Shown piece after piece: positions 28,501-34,978 of a stretch of DNA of 51,185 nt. The notes below the pieces were generated by a model. The model saw nothing but the letters and a program-made list of their open reading frames with translations. It had not been told where the DNA came from and did not search any database. The translations under genes and the position numbers were made by a program. The DNA comes from Couchioplanes azureus (GTDB taxonomy: Bacteria > Actinomycetota > Actinomycetes > Mycobacteriales > Micromonosporaceae). The stretch is from contig NZ_BMQY01000007.1 in the NCBI RefSeq assembly GCF_014648355.1, positions 212,505 through 263,689 of the forward strand, in the 5' to 3' direction. How positions within the stretch are numbered: the stretch's first letter is position 1; each line of letters begins with the position of its first letter.

Positions 28501-28923
28501 CGCGGTGAGGACGGTGCCGTCCTCCGCCCGCCCGGTCGTCATGCCGGACACGTAGCCCGGTGCCAGGCTCTTCAGGGTCCAGTACGACGTGTTCGTGACC
28601 GTGTCCAGGGCGTCGGCCGTGCCCACCCGGATCTTGTACGAGCTGCACACGTCGGGAGCGTCCACCGTGTAGCTGACCGTCGAGCCGGGCACGCTGGCCA
28701 CGGTCTCCACGTTGCCCGCGATGCTGTCCACGACGTAGTGGTGGGCGCCCGGGACGAGCTTCCACGACACGTTGATCTTGCGCACGTCACTCGGCGAACG
28801 TTCCACCTTGAACCCGCTGGGCGCAGGCAGGGCGGCACTGGCCGCGGTCGGCACGCCGACGACGGTCACCGCTGCTCCCACCAGTCCCGCGCTCACCGCG
28901 GTGAGCAGTCGTCTGACGTCCAT
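25549..28923 (-). CDS. Large secreted surface protein: FN3-like x3, Thr/Pro linker, nine Ig-like repeats, C-terminal helical domain
   Basis: 1124 aa from the ATG at 28923 (GAAGAGG upstream). Signal peptide to about residue 31 (PTAASA). Residues about 32-303 are three FN3-like domains. About 304-364 is an Ala/Thr/Pro linker with a run of six Thr. About 364-1047 holds eight regular repeats of about 76 aa and a ninth divergent one. The repeat consensus is AP-ITA--G--NADGWY-TAPTVHFTC-D--SGIA-CPAD followed by VTGTA-D-AGNTAT. Each regular repeat has a Cys pair (FTC and CP) suited to an internal disulfide. The last roughly 75 residues form a helical domain (YLGDNAT, LYMAKV, PALTSAEAATLIYWAF) shared with the protein at 44242-46128. 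No sortase motif or membrane anchor is visible. Probably a rod-like adhesin or surface-coat protein; the function is inference. Confidence 0.85.
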   Translation of the reverse strand: MDVRRLLTAVSAGLVGAAVTVVGVPTAASAALPAPSGFKVERSPSDVRKINVSWKLVPGAHHYVVDSIAGNVETVASVPGSTVSYTVDAPDVCSSYKIRVGTADALDTVTNTSYWTLKSLAPGYVSGMTTGRAEDGTVLTASWGTPSSPGYTPITGYRVVLTRIADGVVLYDRTSMDLSFRYPGADPARSYNVTVTPINEFGACATAKSMIDRYRPADPTDLVVQRRADAPGTVELVWKAATSGPAATYFQVGYGETKVAKTLRVDAPATSATLPLDTAKTWVVEVKAYNANGGSGAVTGSVPVFQPVATAPVPAATASSEPTPVATASTPAPDAAGATAAPSAPATTSDVESTTTTTTVDSGSDRVPPTISTTLSTAPKNGYFNTPVKVHFTCADAAGPIASCPADATASADGVAQRVSGTAVDAAGNTATITLTLRIDTTPPVVTSTVKGSRNAAGWYNAPPSVLYTCTDTLSGINTMNICPTDTTVTVDGADQKVTGTAIDKAGNTSSDTVIISLDRVAPVITASVVGDVNADGWYTTAPTIHYTCTDALSGIATCPADRKVTEEGVGQEITGKAVDKAGNVATATVKLNVDVTAPAITATVAGEVNAEGWYTTMPTVHFTCTDGGAGVRECPADVTLREDGIGQKVTGTATDRAGNTATAVVTLDVDRVAPAITATVLGERNANGWFRTAPTVHFTCSDAGSGIAACPEDQVMGTDGGEQTVIGTAVDRAGNTATARVTVNVDLTAPEITAEVLGEANADGWYRTAPVVHFTCSDKASGVADCPADIAVAADGLGKIVMGTVADLAGNTTTTSVTVSVDRSAPVITASLVDAPSADGWFNSAPTVHFSCSDEGSGLTECPADVTVTTNGAGQKVRGTATDKAGNATSAELTVNVDLVSPEVAATVDGVKNDAGWYRTPPTVHYTCTDTDSAVASCPAPATVATEGAAVSVPGTAADKAGNTTTSTLSFNVDKTAPVVTVQGVANGQVFGADAVPVVSCRTTDQGSGVAAQAKATKTGSDIGMQTVVCAGGVDKAGNTAPAVTVKYMVEPTVAWLMALTRQYLGDNATPANLRDVDAALTKRHFMLYMAKVVVLSHGKRPALTSAEAATLIYWAFVLDMRG

Positions 28924-28970
28924 CTGGCCTCTTCTCGGGTCGAGCTCTGCGGGTGTCAGATCGGCGGCCA

Positions 28971-29011
28971 ACCTCAAGCCGACCTCAAGCACACCTCTGG
29001 GGAACCTCAAG
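28971..29011 (-). promoter_or_regulatory. Four 11-bp-spaced direct repeats upstream of the surface-protein gene
   Basis: ACCTCAAG occurs at 28971, 28982 and 29004, and the related ACCTCTGG at 28993, exactly 11 bp apart. On the coding strand this reads CTTGAGGT repeats, 48-88 nt upstream of the start codon. An 11-bp period is the usual spacing of OmpR/PhoB-family response regulator sites. The regulator is unknown. Confidence 0.7.
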
Positions 29012-29043
29012 TTCGCGGCGGGAACCGCGGACTTCAGGCGGGA

Positions 29044-30030
29044 TCAGCGGACGGCGTCGGCCGCCACGGGAACCTGTTCGGCGCCGGCCTCGGTACTGGC
29101 CGCCGGCAGGGTGAACCAGATCCGCGCGCCGCCGCGGAACTGCGGATCGGCGCCGATCTCGCCGCCGAGCCGCTGCACGATGCGGCGGCAGATGGTCAGG
29201 CCGAGGCCCGTGCCCGGGTACGCGTCCGGATGGGCCCGGTGCAGCTCCCCGAAGATCGCCTCGTGCTGCCCGTCCGGGATGCCGACGCCCTGGTCGGTCA
29301 CCTCGGTGCGGACGAACCCGTCCGGGCCGGTGCGCGCGGAGATGTGCACCTGCGCGGGCTCGCCGGGGCGTACGTACTTGAGCGCGTTGCCCAGCAGGTT
29401 CTCCACCACCCGGCGCAGCATCCCGTGGTCGCCGCGGACGGGGGGCAGCCGCTCCCAGGTGATCTGCGGTTCCGGCCGCGGCGCCGTGCCGGGGCGGGGC
29501 AGCTCCATGGCCTGGTCCGCGACCACGTCGTCGATCAGGGCGTTCAGGTCGATGTTCGTCAGGTGCAGGCGCGCGCCGCGCACGGTCGAGTACGCCAGCA
29601 CGTCGTCGATCAGCCGGCGCATCCGGTCGGTGCCCCGGTTGATCTCCGCGACGAAGTCGTCGTAGTCCACCGGGCGGGGATAGCCGACGTCGAGGTGGGT
29701 GAGCAGCTGGGCGTACCCGCAGATGCCGGCCAGCGGCGCCTTGAGGTCGTGGCTGATCTCCCGGGAGAAGGCCTCGAGGTCCTGCACCGAACGGCTCAGC
29801 TCGCGGACGCGGTGCTCCAGCTCCGCGTTGCGGCGCCGTTCGCGTTCGAGCTCGGCGTAGACGTCGCGCCGGCGCGGGGTCGCGCTGACGACGTACCACT
29901 GGTCGGACCGGCCGATCCGGCGCCGGCGCAGCGACCAGCGCCGGGCACGGGTGGACACGAGTCGCATGGGGGCACCATCCTGGGTCGCGTCGATCGGGGA
30001 GAGGTTCGGCAGCTCAGCGTTGTCCGGCAC
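29044..30030 (-). CDS. Soluble sensor histidine kinase
   Basis: 328 aa from a GTG at 30030 that overlaps the end of the upstream hybrid kinase gene by 17 nt; a second in-frame ATG at 29967 is possible. A short basic N-terminus and a coiled coil (about residues 55-85) precede HisKA with His94 in FSREISHDLKAPLAGI. HATPase_c motifs are VVENLLGNALKYV, DQGVGIPDG and GTGLGLTIC. No membrane helix and no recognised sensor domain are present, as in phytochrome-like kinases that have lost or borrow the input. Co-translation with the hybrid kinase suggests they form one signalling pair, perhaps feeding the partner's receiver or HPt domain. Confidence 0.88.
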   Translation of the reverse strand: MPDNAELPNLSPIDATQDGAPMRLVSTRARRWSLRRRRIGRSDQWYVVSATPRRRDVYAELERERRRNAELEHRVRELSRSVQDLEAFSREISHDLKAPLAGICGYAQLLTHLDVGYPRPVDYDDFVAEINRGTDRMRRLIDDVLAYSTVRGARLHLTNIDLNALIDDVVADQAMELPRPGTAPRPEPQITWERLPPVRGDHGMLRRVVENLLGNALKYVRPGEPAQVHISARTGPDGFVRTEVTDQGVGIPDGQHEAIFGELHRAHPDAYPGTGLGLTICRRIVQRLGGEIGADPQFRGGARIWFTLPAASTEAGAEQVPVAADAVR

Positions 30031-32254
30031 TCTCGGCCCTCTCGTCGGCGGCCAGGTAGCCGGACATCACTCGGACCGCGCCGGCGACGGCGCTCTCCAC
30101 CTCGGCGACCAGCGCGGTGAGGTCCTTCTCGCTGGTGCCGGCGATGGCCCTGCGCTCGACCTCGGCGCAGGCCTCGGCGAGCGGATCCGCGCCGAGCAGC
30201 GCGCTGGAGGACTTGAGCGTGTGGGCGGTGGCGCGCAGCGCGTCGTGGTCCTGCTTGCGCAGCGCCTCGGCCAGCGCCGTGCGGCGCCCCTCGAGCTGCG
30301 ACAGGAACGTGTTGACGGTGGTCACGACCAGCGCCCGGTCCTCGAGCTGCTCCTCCAGGTCACGCAGCTTGCTCAGGTCGGCCGCGTCCACCTCGACGGG
30401 GGGATCGGCCGGCTTCTCCGGCTCCTCCGCGGTCCCGGACAGGTACGGCTCCAGCGCCGCGCGCAGCTCGGGCAGCGTGATCGGCTTGCTCAGGTGACCG
30501 TCCATCCCGGCCTCCAGGCAGCGTTCCCGGTCGCCGTGCAGGGCGGTCGCGGTCAGCGCCAGGATCGGCGTGGCGTTGCCGGCGGCGCGTACCCGGCGGG
30601 TCGCCTCGAGACCGTCGACGCGGGGCATCTGCAGGTCCATCAGCACCACGTCGTAGGACGTCTCACCGAGCAGCGCCTCGGCCGCGGCGGCGCCGTCGGC
30701 CACCGCGTCGCACTCGACGCCCAGCAGCTCGATCATGCGGCGGAACACCGTGCGGTTGACGTCGTTGTCCTCGGCGAGCAGCACCCGGCCGCCGCCCAGC
30801 GGCGGTACCGTGACCGGCGCGCCGCGCACGCCCGTCCGCTCCAGATTGAGCGCCGCCACCAGCCGGCCGAGCACCAGCGGCGCGGTCAGCACGCCGGGCT
30901 TGCGCACGATGCCGGTCCGCGGGTCGGTGGTGCTGATCATCAGCGCGCGGCCCTTCGGGCCGAGCACCTCGATGACCGCGTCGGCGCGGCGTACGGCCTC
31001 GGGGTCGTGCGAGTCGTCGCACCACAGCACCGTGTCGACGTCCGGGATGCGCTTGGCCAGGTCCTCGAAGCGCGCCGGCACCGGCTCGGCGCCCGCGCTG
31101 GTGAGCAGCCAGGACAGGGCCAGCACCGACCGGGGCGAGGGCGCGACGACGGCGACGCGGCGGCGGGTCAGCGGCAGCGGCAGGTGCGCCGCCGGCTGGT
31201 CCGTGGCGGCCGCGAGCGGCAGCCGGATCAGGAACTCCGAGCCCTTGCCCGGCTCGGACTGGACGTCGATCGTGCCGCCCATGCACTGCACGAGGCGGGC
31301 GGCCAGCGCGAGACCCAGGCCGGCGCCCTCGTGGCTGCGCGCCGCCGAGGAGTCCGCCTGGACGAACGGCGCGAAGATCCGCTGCCGGTCCCGCTCGCCG
31401 ATGCCCGGCCCGGTGTCCGACACGGTGATCACGTACGTGTCGTCGCCGTCGCGGGCGGCGGTCACGATGACCTCGCCGGCCTCGGTGAACTTCACCGCGT
31501 TGCCGACCACACAGGTCAGCACCTGGCGCAGGCGCTGGATGTCGCCGAGCACCGCGGCCGGCAGGTCCGGCGCGGGTGCGGCCAGCAGCAGGATGCCCTT
31601 GCGGCGGGCCTGCTGCTGCAGCGGCTCCACGATGCCCTCCAGCACCGGCCGCAGCGCGACCGGCTGCCGCTCCACCCGCAGGCTGCCGGTCTCCAGCCGG
31701 GCCAGGTCCAGCAGGTCGTCGGTCAGCGCCTTGAGCGAGTGCACCGAGCGGTGCACACTGTCGACCACCTCGCGCACGCCCTGCTGCAACGGCTGGGCGC
31801 GCAGCAGGTCCACCGTGGCGACCACGGTGGTGACCGGCGTGCGGATCTCGTGGCCCAGCAGGGCGAGGAACTGCGACTTGGCCTTGGCCACCCCGTCGAC
31901 GTCCGGCTCGGAGTCGCCGAGCGGGGCGGCGACGCGCTCGACGGTGATCAGCCGCCGGTGCGCGCCGCAGTCGCTCTCCAGGTGCGTGACGCGGACGGTG
32001 CTCTCCACCGGCTCGCACCGGCAGGGCAGCACGGCGGGCGCCGCCTGGGGCGTCATCCGCTGCACGACCGCCGGGAGCTGGTGGTGGGCCGGGCACCCGG
32101 TCTCGGGGGCCAGCAGCGCGCCCTCCACCGGGTACGCGCCGCCGCCGTCCGGCCGCGACCAGCGCCCGTTGGCGACCAGGACACGGCCGTCGGAATCCAC
32201 GATCGCGGCCGGGCCGGGAACAGCCTCGACCAGCGTGCGCGCCGCAAATCCCAT
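30014..32254 (-). CDS. Hybrid histidine kinase with Cys/His-rich PAS-like input, two receivers and HPt
   Basis: 746 aa from the ATG at 32254, preceded by AAAGG; a GTG 48 nt upstream lacks an RBS. The PAS-like input (1-110) contains Cys54, Cys78, Cys80 and Cys96 with nearby His57, His58, His91 and His99. The kinase core has His135 in LGHEIRTPVTTV, N-box CVVGNAVKFTEAG, DTGPGIG and GAGLGLALA. A degenerate receiver (about 365-470, with WCDDS) is followed by a canonical one (AEDNDVN, Asp540 in LMDLQMPRVDG, Lys590). The C-terminal HPt domain has His678 in TAHTLKSSSALLGA. This is a complete phosphorelay in one chain, lacking only a DNA-binding output. No membrane segment. Its stop overlaps the next kinase. 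Confidence 0.9.
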   Translation of the reverse strand: MGFAARTLVEAVPGPAAIVDSDGRVLVANGRWSRPDGGGAYPVEGALLAPETGCPAHHQLPAVVQRMTPQAAPAVLPCRCEPVESTVRVTHLESDCGAHRRLITVERVAAPLGDSEPDVDGVAKAKSQFLALLGHEIRTPVTTVVATVDLLRAQPLQQGVREVVDSVHRSVHSLKALTDDLLDLARLETGSLRVERQPVALRPVLEGIVEPLQQQARRKGILLLAAPAPDLPAAVLGDIQRLRQVLTCVVGNAVKFTEAGEVIVTAARDGDDTYVITVSDTGPGIGERDRQRIFAPFVQADSSAARSHEGAGLGLALAARLVQCMGGTIDVQSEPGKGSEFLIRLPLAAATDQPAAHLPLPLTRRRVAVVAPSPRSVLALSWLLTSAGAEPVPARFEDLAKRIPDVDTVLWCDDSHDPEAVRRADAVIEVLGPKGRALMISTTDPRTGIVRKPGVLTAPLVLGRLVAALNLERTGVRGAPVTVPPLGGGRVLLAEDNDVNRTVFRRMIELLGVECDAVADGAAAAEALLGETSYDVVLMDLQMPRVDGLEATRRVRAAGNATPILALTATALHGDRERCLEAGMDGHLSKPITLPELRAALEPYLSGTAEEPEKPADPPVEVDAADLSKLRDLEEQLEDRALVVTTVNTFLSQLEGRRTALAEALRKQDHDALRATAHTLKSSSALLGADPLAEACAEVERRAIAGTSEKDLTALVAEVESAVAGAVRVMSGYLAADERAESAGQR

Positions 32255-32379
32255 GCGCTGACCTTTCGCAGGAGCGGGACCCGGGGAGTCGAGTCCGTTC
32301 ACCCAGGCTGGACATGCCTGGGGGCTACGGGGTCTGCGTTCGGGAGCAGTCGGGTTTCAGCGGATCGGGAGAGGTTTGC

Positions 32380-32409
32380 GCGGCGGCGGCGCGCCGTTGC
32401 CGCCGCCGC
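32380..32409 (-). terminator. Hairpin after the small membrane-anchored protein gene
   Basis: A perfect 11-bp stem (GCGGCGGCGGC / GCCGCCGCCGC, 8-nt loop) lies 19 nt beyond the stop codon at 32428, separating it from the kinase pair. Confidence 0.5.
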
Positions 32410-32427
32410 GAGTCGGGTGCGGCCGGC

Positions 32428-32976
32428 TCAGGCGAGGGCGTGCCGCGAGCGGTATCCGGCCGGGGCGGAGGTGCGGGCGGCCGCGGCGGCCGGGCGGCGC
32501 TGCGAGCGGCGGCGGTGCAGGGCGCCGAGCGCCAGGCCGACGAGCGCGATGCCGGCGATCGACCAGGGCAGGACATCCGCCGGGCCGCGCACCGCGGCCC
32601 GCGGCGGCACCGCGGAGATCAGCACCCGCGCGGCGCCCGAGACCGACCGGCCGGCGACGATGATGCTCGCGCCGGACTGCCCGGCGGCGATCAGCTCCTC
32701 CGGCACGGTGAGCCGCACCCGGCCGTTCTCGTCGCTGCGGGCCTGCTGCAGCGGGCTGTCGCCGAGCCGCACCTCGACCATGGCCTTCGGCCGGTACGCG
32801 ATGCCCTCCACCTGGAGCTTGCGGCCGTCCTCGATCCACGTCAGCACGAGCTTGTCCATGCCGCTGGTGCCGGCGGCACCGGCCGCGGTGGCCGGTGCGA
32901 GCACGACGGTCCCGAGGCCGAGCACCGCCAGGACGACGACGAGGACGCTGCGAACAGACGTGGGAAGGTTCCGCAT
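32428..32976 (-). CDS. Small exported protein with C-terminal membrane anchor, unknown function
   Basis: 182 aa from the ATG at 32976. An N-terminal signal (about residues 10-32) is followed by a small beta-rich extracytoplasmic domain (KLVLTWIEDGRKLQVEG, VEVRLGDSPLQQARSDENG) that looks like a single Ig- or SdrD-B-like sandwich. Then come one membrane helix (LPWSIAGIALVGLALGAL, about 134-151) and an Arg-rich cytosolic tail. No family recognised. Its upstream region carries a direct-repeat pair related to those of the two large surface proteins, so it may share their control. Confidence 0.7.
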   Translation of the reverse strand: MRNLPTSVRSVLVVVLAVLGLGTVVLAPATAAGAAGTSGMDKLVLTWIEDGRKLQVEGIAYRPKAMVEVRLGDSPLQQARSDENGRVRLTVPEELIAAGQSGASIIVAGRSVSGAARVLISAVPPRAAVRGPADVLPWSIAGIALVGLALGALHRRRSQRRPAAAAARTSAPAGYRSRHALA

Positions 32977-33020
32977 GTCACTCAGCGTGCGGCACGGGAG
33001 GCCGGTAGGGGAACGGGCCG

Positions 33021-33054
33021 GAGCCAACCTTGCCCTTCGCCTGAGCCAACCTTG
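33021..33054 (-). promoter_or_regulatory. Direct repeats (22-bp spacing) in the divergent region at 33.0 kb
   Basis: GAGCCAACCTTG occurs at 33021 and 33043, 22 bp (two turns of 11) apart. Read on the minus strand the units are CTCAAGGTTGG, CTCAGGCGAAG and GGCAAGGTTGG, resembling the CTTGAGGTTGG units at 29 kb. They lie 45-78 nt upstream of the minus-strand gene starting at 32976 and 180-213 nt upstream of the plus-strand gene starting at 33234. Confidence 0.55.
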
Positions 33055-33233
33055 AGCTGGCCGGCGTCGATGGGTCCGGCTCAGCTCGGCGGGCCGCCCG
33101 CCGAAGGGGTGGACAGCGGTCCCGGCGCGGGCTGCGGCGCGGGAAAGGCCTCAGGTCCGCGGGACGCGGACCGATGGCAGGGGCGCCGGAGCATGCTCCG
33201 GTCCCGTTCACGCGCCCACCAGGAGGGATCGTC

Positions 33234-33671
33234 ATGTCGCTCGATCTCGCCGAGAGGCCCGCGTACGAGGCCGAGGCACCCGCGTACGAAGCCGAGGCCT
33301 TCGCGCACGTGGCCGAGAGGCCGGTGTCCGTGGCCGAGAGGCCCGCGTACGTCGCCGTGCCGCTGCGCGTGGACGGCGACCCGCCGTCCCGTCCTCCCGC
33401 CCGCCACCGGTACCGCTGGTCGCTGCGGGACCTGCCCGGGCTCGCGGACCGGCTGTGGCGCCCCCCGCTCGGCCTGGCCGTCGCCATCTTCGCCTCCTGC
33501 GGACCGGCGCACTCGCTGGGGCACACCGACTACGTCTTCAACGCCGTACTCGTCGGCCTGGGGCTGAGCGGTCTTGCCCTGCCTCTCGGGGTGATCGGGC
33601 TGCGGTACGGCCCGCACGAGCAGATCGAGACCGGCACCGCACCCTTCCCCCCGGCAGGAACCCGCGAATGA
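33234..33671 (+). CDS. Small membrane protein with repetitive N-terminus, unknown function
   Basis: 145 aa from the ATG at 33234 behind AGGAGG. The first 45 residues are made of short AERPAYEAEA-like repeats, acidic and proline-containing. A linker of about 35 residues leads to a PPLGLAVAIFASCGPAHSLGHTDYVF segment and a second membrane helix (NAVLVGLGLSGLALPLGVIGL), giving a two-helix membrane protein. No family recognised. Its stop overlaps the acyltransferase start as ATGA, so the two are translated together and probably act together. It opens the plus-strand half of the glycan locus. Confidence 0.75.
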   Translation: MSLDLAERPAYEAEAPAYEAEAFAHVAERPVSVAERPAYVAVPLRVDGDPPSRPPARHRYRWSLRDLPGLADRLWRPPLGLAVAIFASCGPAHSLGHTDYVFNAVLVGLGLSGLALPLGVIGLRYGPHEQIETGTAPFPPAGTRE

Positions 33672-34876
33672 CAGCCACCATCCCCGCCCCGGCCCGGGCC
33701 GCCGCACCGGTACGGACCGGCACCCACCGGGCGCTCAACGCGCTGCGTACCGTCGCGGCCGTGCTCGTGGTCGTCTACCACCTGCGCACGCTGCTCTTCG
33801 TCGACGCCGCCGACGCGGGCGACGGCGCCCTGACCCGGGTCCTGTACGTGCTGACCGGGCTGGGCCCGGCCGCCGTCCTGGTGTTCTTCGTGCTCAGCGG
33901 CTACTGGGTGGGTGGCAGCGTGCTCGCCGCGTTCCGGCAGGACCGGTTCCGGTGGGCGGGGTACGCCACCGCGCGCCTGAGCCGGCTGTGGATCGTGCTC
34001 GTCCCCGCCGTGGCGCTCACCGCCGTGCTGGACAACCTCGGCCTGGCGCTGCTCGGGCACACCTCGATCTACCTCGGCGACCCGGCCTACCACCACACCG
34101 TGCCGGCCGAGGACCTGGCCGGGCGGTTGACCCCGCTGGCCGCCCTGGGCAACGTCGGCTTCCTGCAGACGATCGCGGTGCCCACGTACGGCACGAACGC
34201 CTCGCTGTGGTCCCTGGCCTACGAGGCGGCGTTCTACGCGATCTTCCCGCTGGCGCTGTACGCGTGGAAGGGCCGTGGCGGCGTGCCGGCGCGGATCCTC
34301 AACGCGGTCCTGCTGCTCGTCGTCTGCGCCGTGGTGGGCCAGGCCGTGCTGATGTACCTGCCCGTGTGGCTGATGGGCGCCGCCGTCGCGCTGTTCCGCC
34401 GGCCGATCGCCGAGCGGCTGGCGGCGCTGCGTCCGGTCACCCTGACGCTGGCCCGTGCGGCGGCCACGGTCGCGCTGGCGGCCGCGATGTGGGCCACCCA
34501 GGTCAGCTACTCGAGCCGCAACGTGCTGGTGCTCGCGGGCGCCACCACGGTCCTGCTCGTCCTGCTCGTGGAGGACCTGCACTGGACCGGCCTGCCCGGC
34601 CGGGTCCTCGACGCCCTCTCCGGGTACGCCGAGTCGTCGTACTCGCTCTACGCGGTCCATCTTCCGATCGCCGCGATGCTGGCGGCGCTGCTGGTGCCGC
34701 AGGTCGCGCACCGCTGGGCACCCTCGCCCGCGCACTGGCTGGCCCTGGCGGCGCTCAGCGCCGTGCTGGTCGGGGCCGGCTGGCTGTTCGCCTGGGCCAC
34801 CGAGCGGCACACCGCGCGCCTGCGGGCCGTGCTCGACGCCGTGATCCGGTCCGCCGCGCGGCCCACCCGGGCCTGA
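33668..34876 (+). CDS. Membrane acyltransferase, AT3/OafA-like family
   Basis: 402 aa. Ten or so membrane helices are predicted. Family motifs include LRTVAAVLVVVYHLRTL with the catalytic His in the first helix, VLFFVLSGYWVGGS-type sequence, and ARLSRLWIVLVPAV. These proteins transfer acetyl or other acyl groups to sugars of surface polysaccharides, O-antigen or secondary metabolites. The neighbours argue for decoration of the glycan made by this locus. The gene is coupled to the small membrane protein (4-nt overlap) and followed after 102 nt by the beta-helix gene. Confidence 0.88.
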   Translation: MTATIPAPARAAAPVRTGTHRALNALRTVAAVLVVVYHLRTLLFVDAADAGDGALTRVLYVLTGLGPAAVLVFFVLSGYWVGGSVLAAFRQDRFRWAGYATARLSRLWIVLVPAVALTAVLDNLGLALLGHTSIYLGDPAYHHTVPAEDLAGRLTPLAALGNVGFLQTIAVPTYGTNASLWSLAYEAAFYAIFPLALYAWKGRGGVPARILNAVLLLVVCAVVGQAVLMYLPVWLMGAAVALFRRPIAERLAALRPVTLTLARAAATVALAAAMWATQVSYSSRNVLVLAGATTVLLVLLVEDLHWTGLPGRVLDALSGYAESSYSLYAVHLPIAAMLAALLVPQVAHRWAPSPAHWLALAALSAVLVGAGWLFAWATERHTARLRAVLDAVIRSAARPTRA

Positions 34877-34978
34877 CCGCCCCTCCGACGACCTCACGAC
34901 CGATCTCGTGGGGTGCTCCCCGCTTTCCCGCCCACCGCCGGCAACCCCCCGGCGGCGGGCAACGAATGGAGAAGGAAT

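Noticed and set aside
24658..30120. An 1820-codon plus-strand frame
   Set aside because: Antisense to the YjbR, STAS, surface-protein and kinase genes; its pseudo-repeats come from the Ig-like repeat region. No signal peptide, RBS or known motif.
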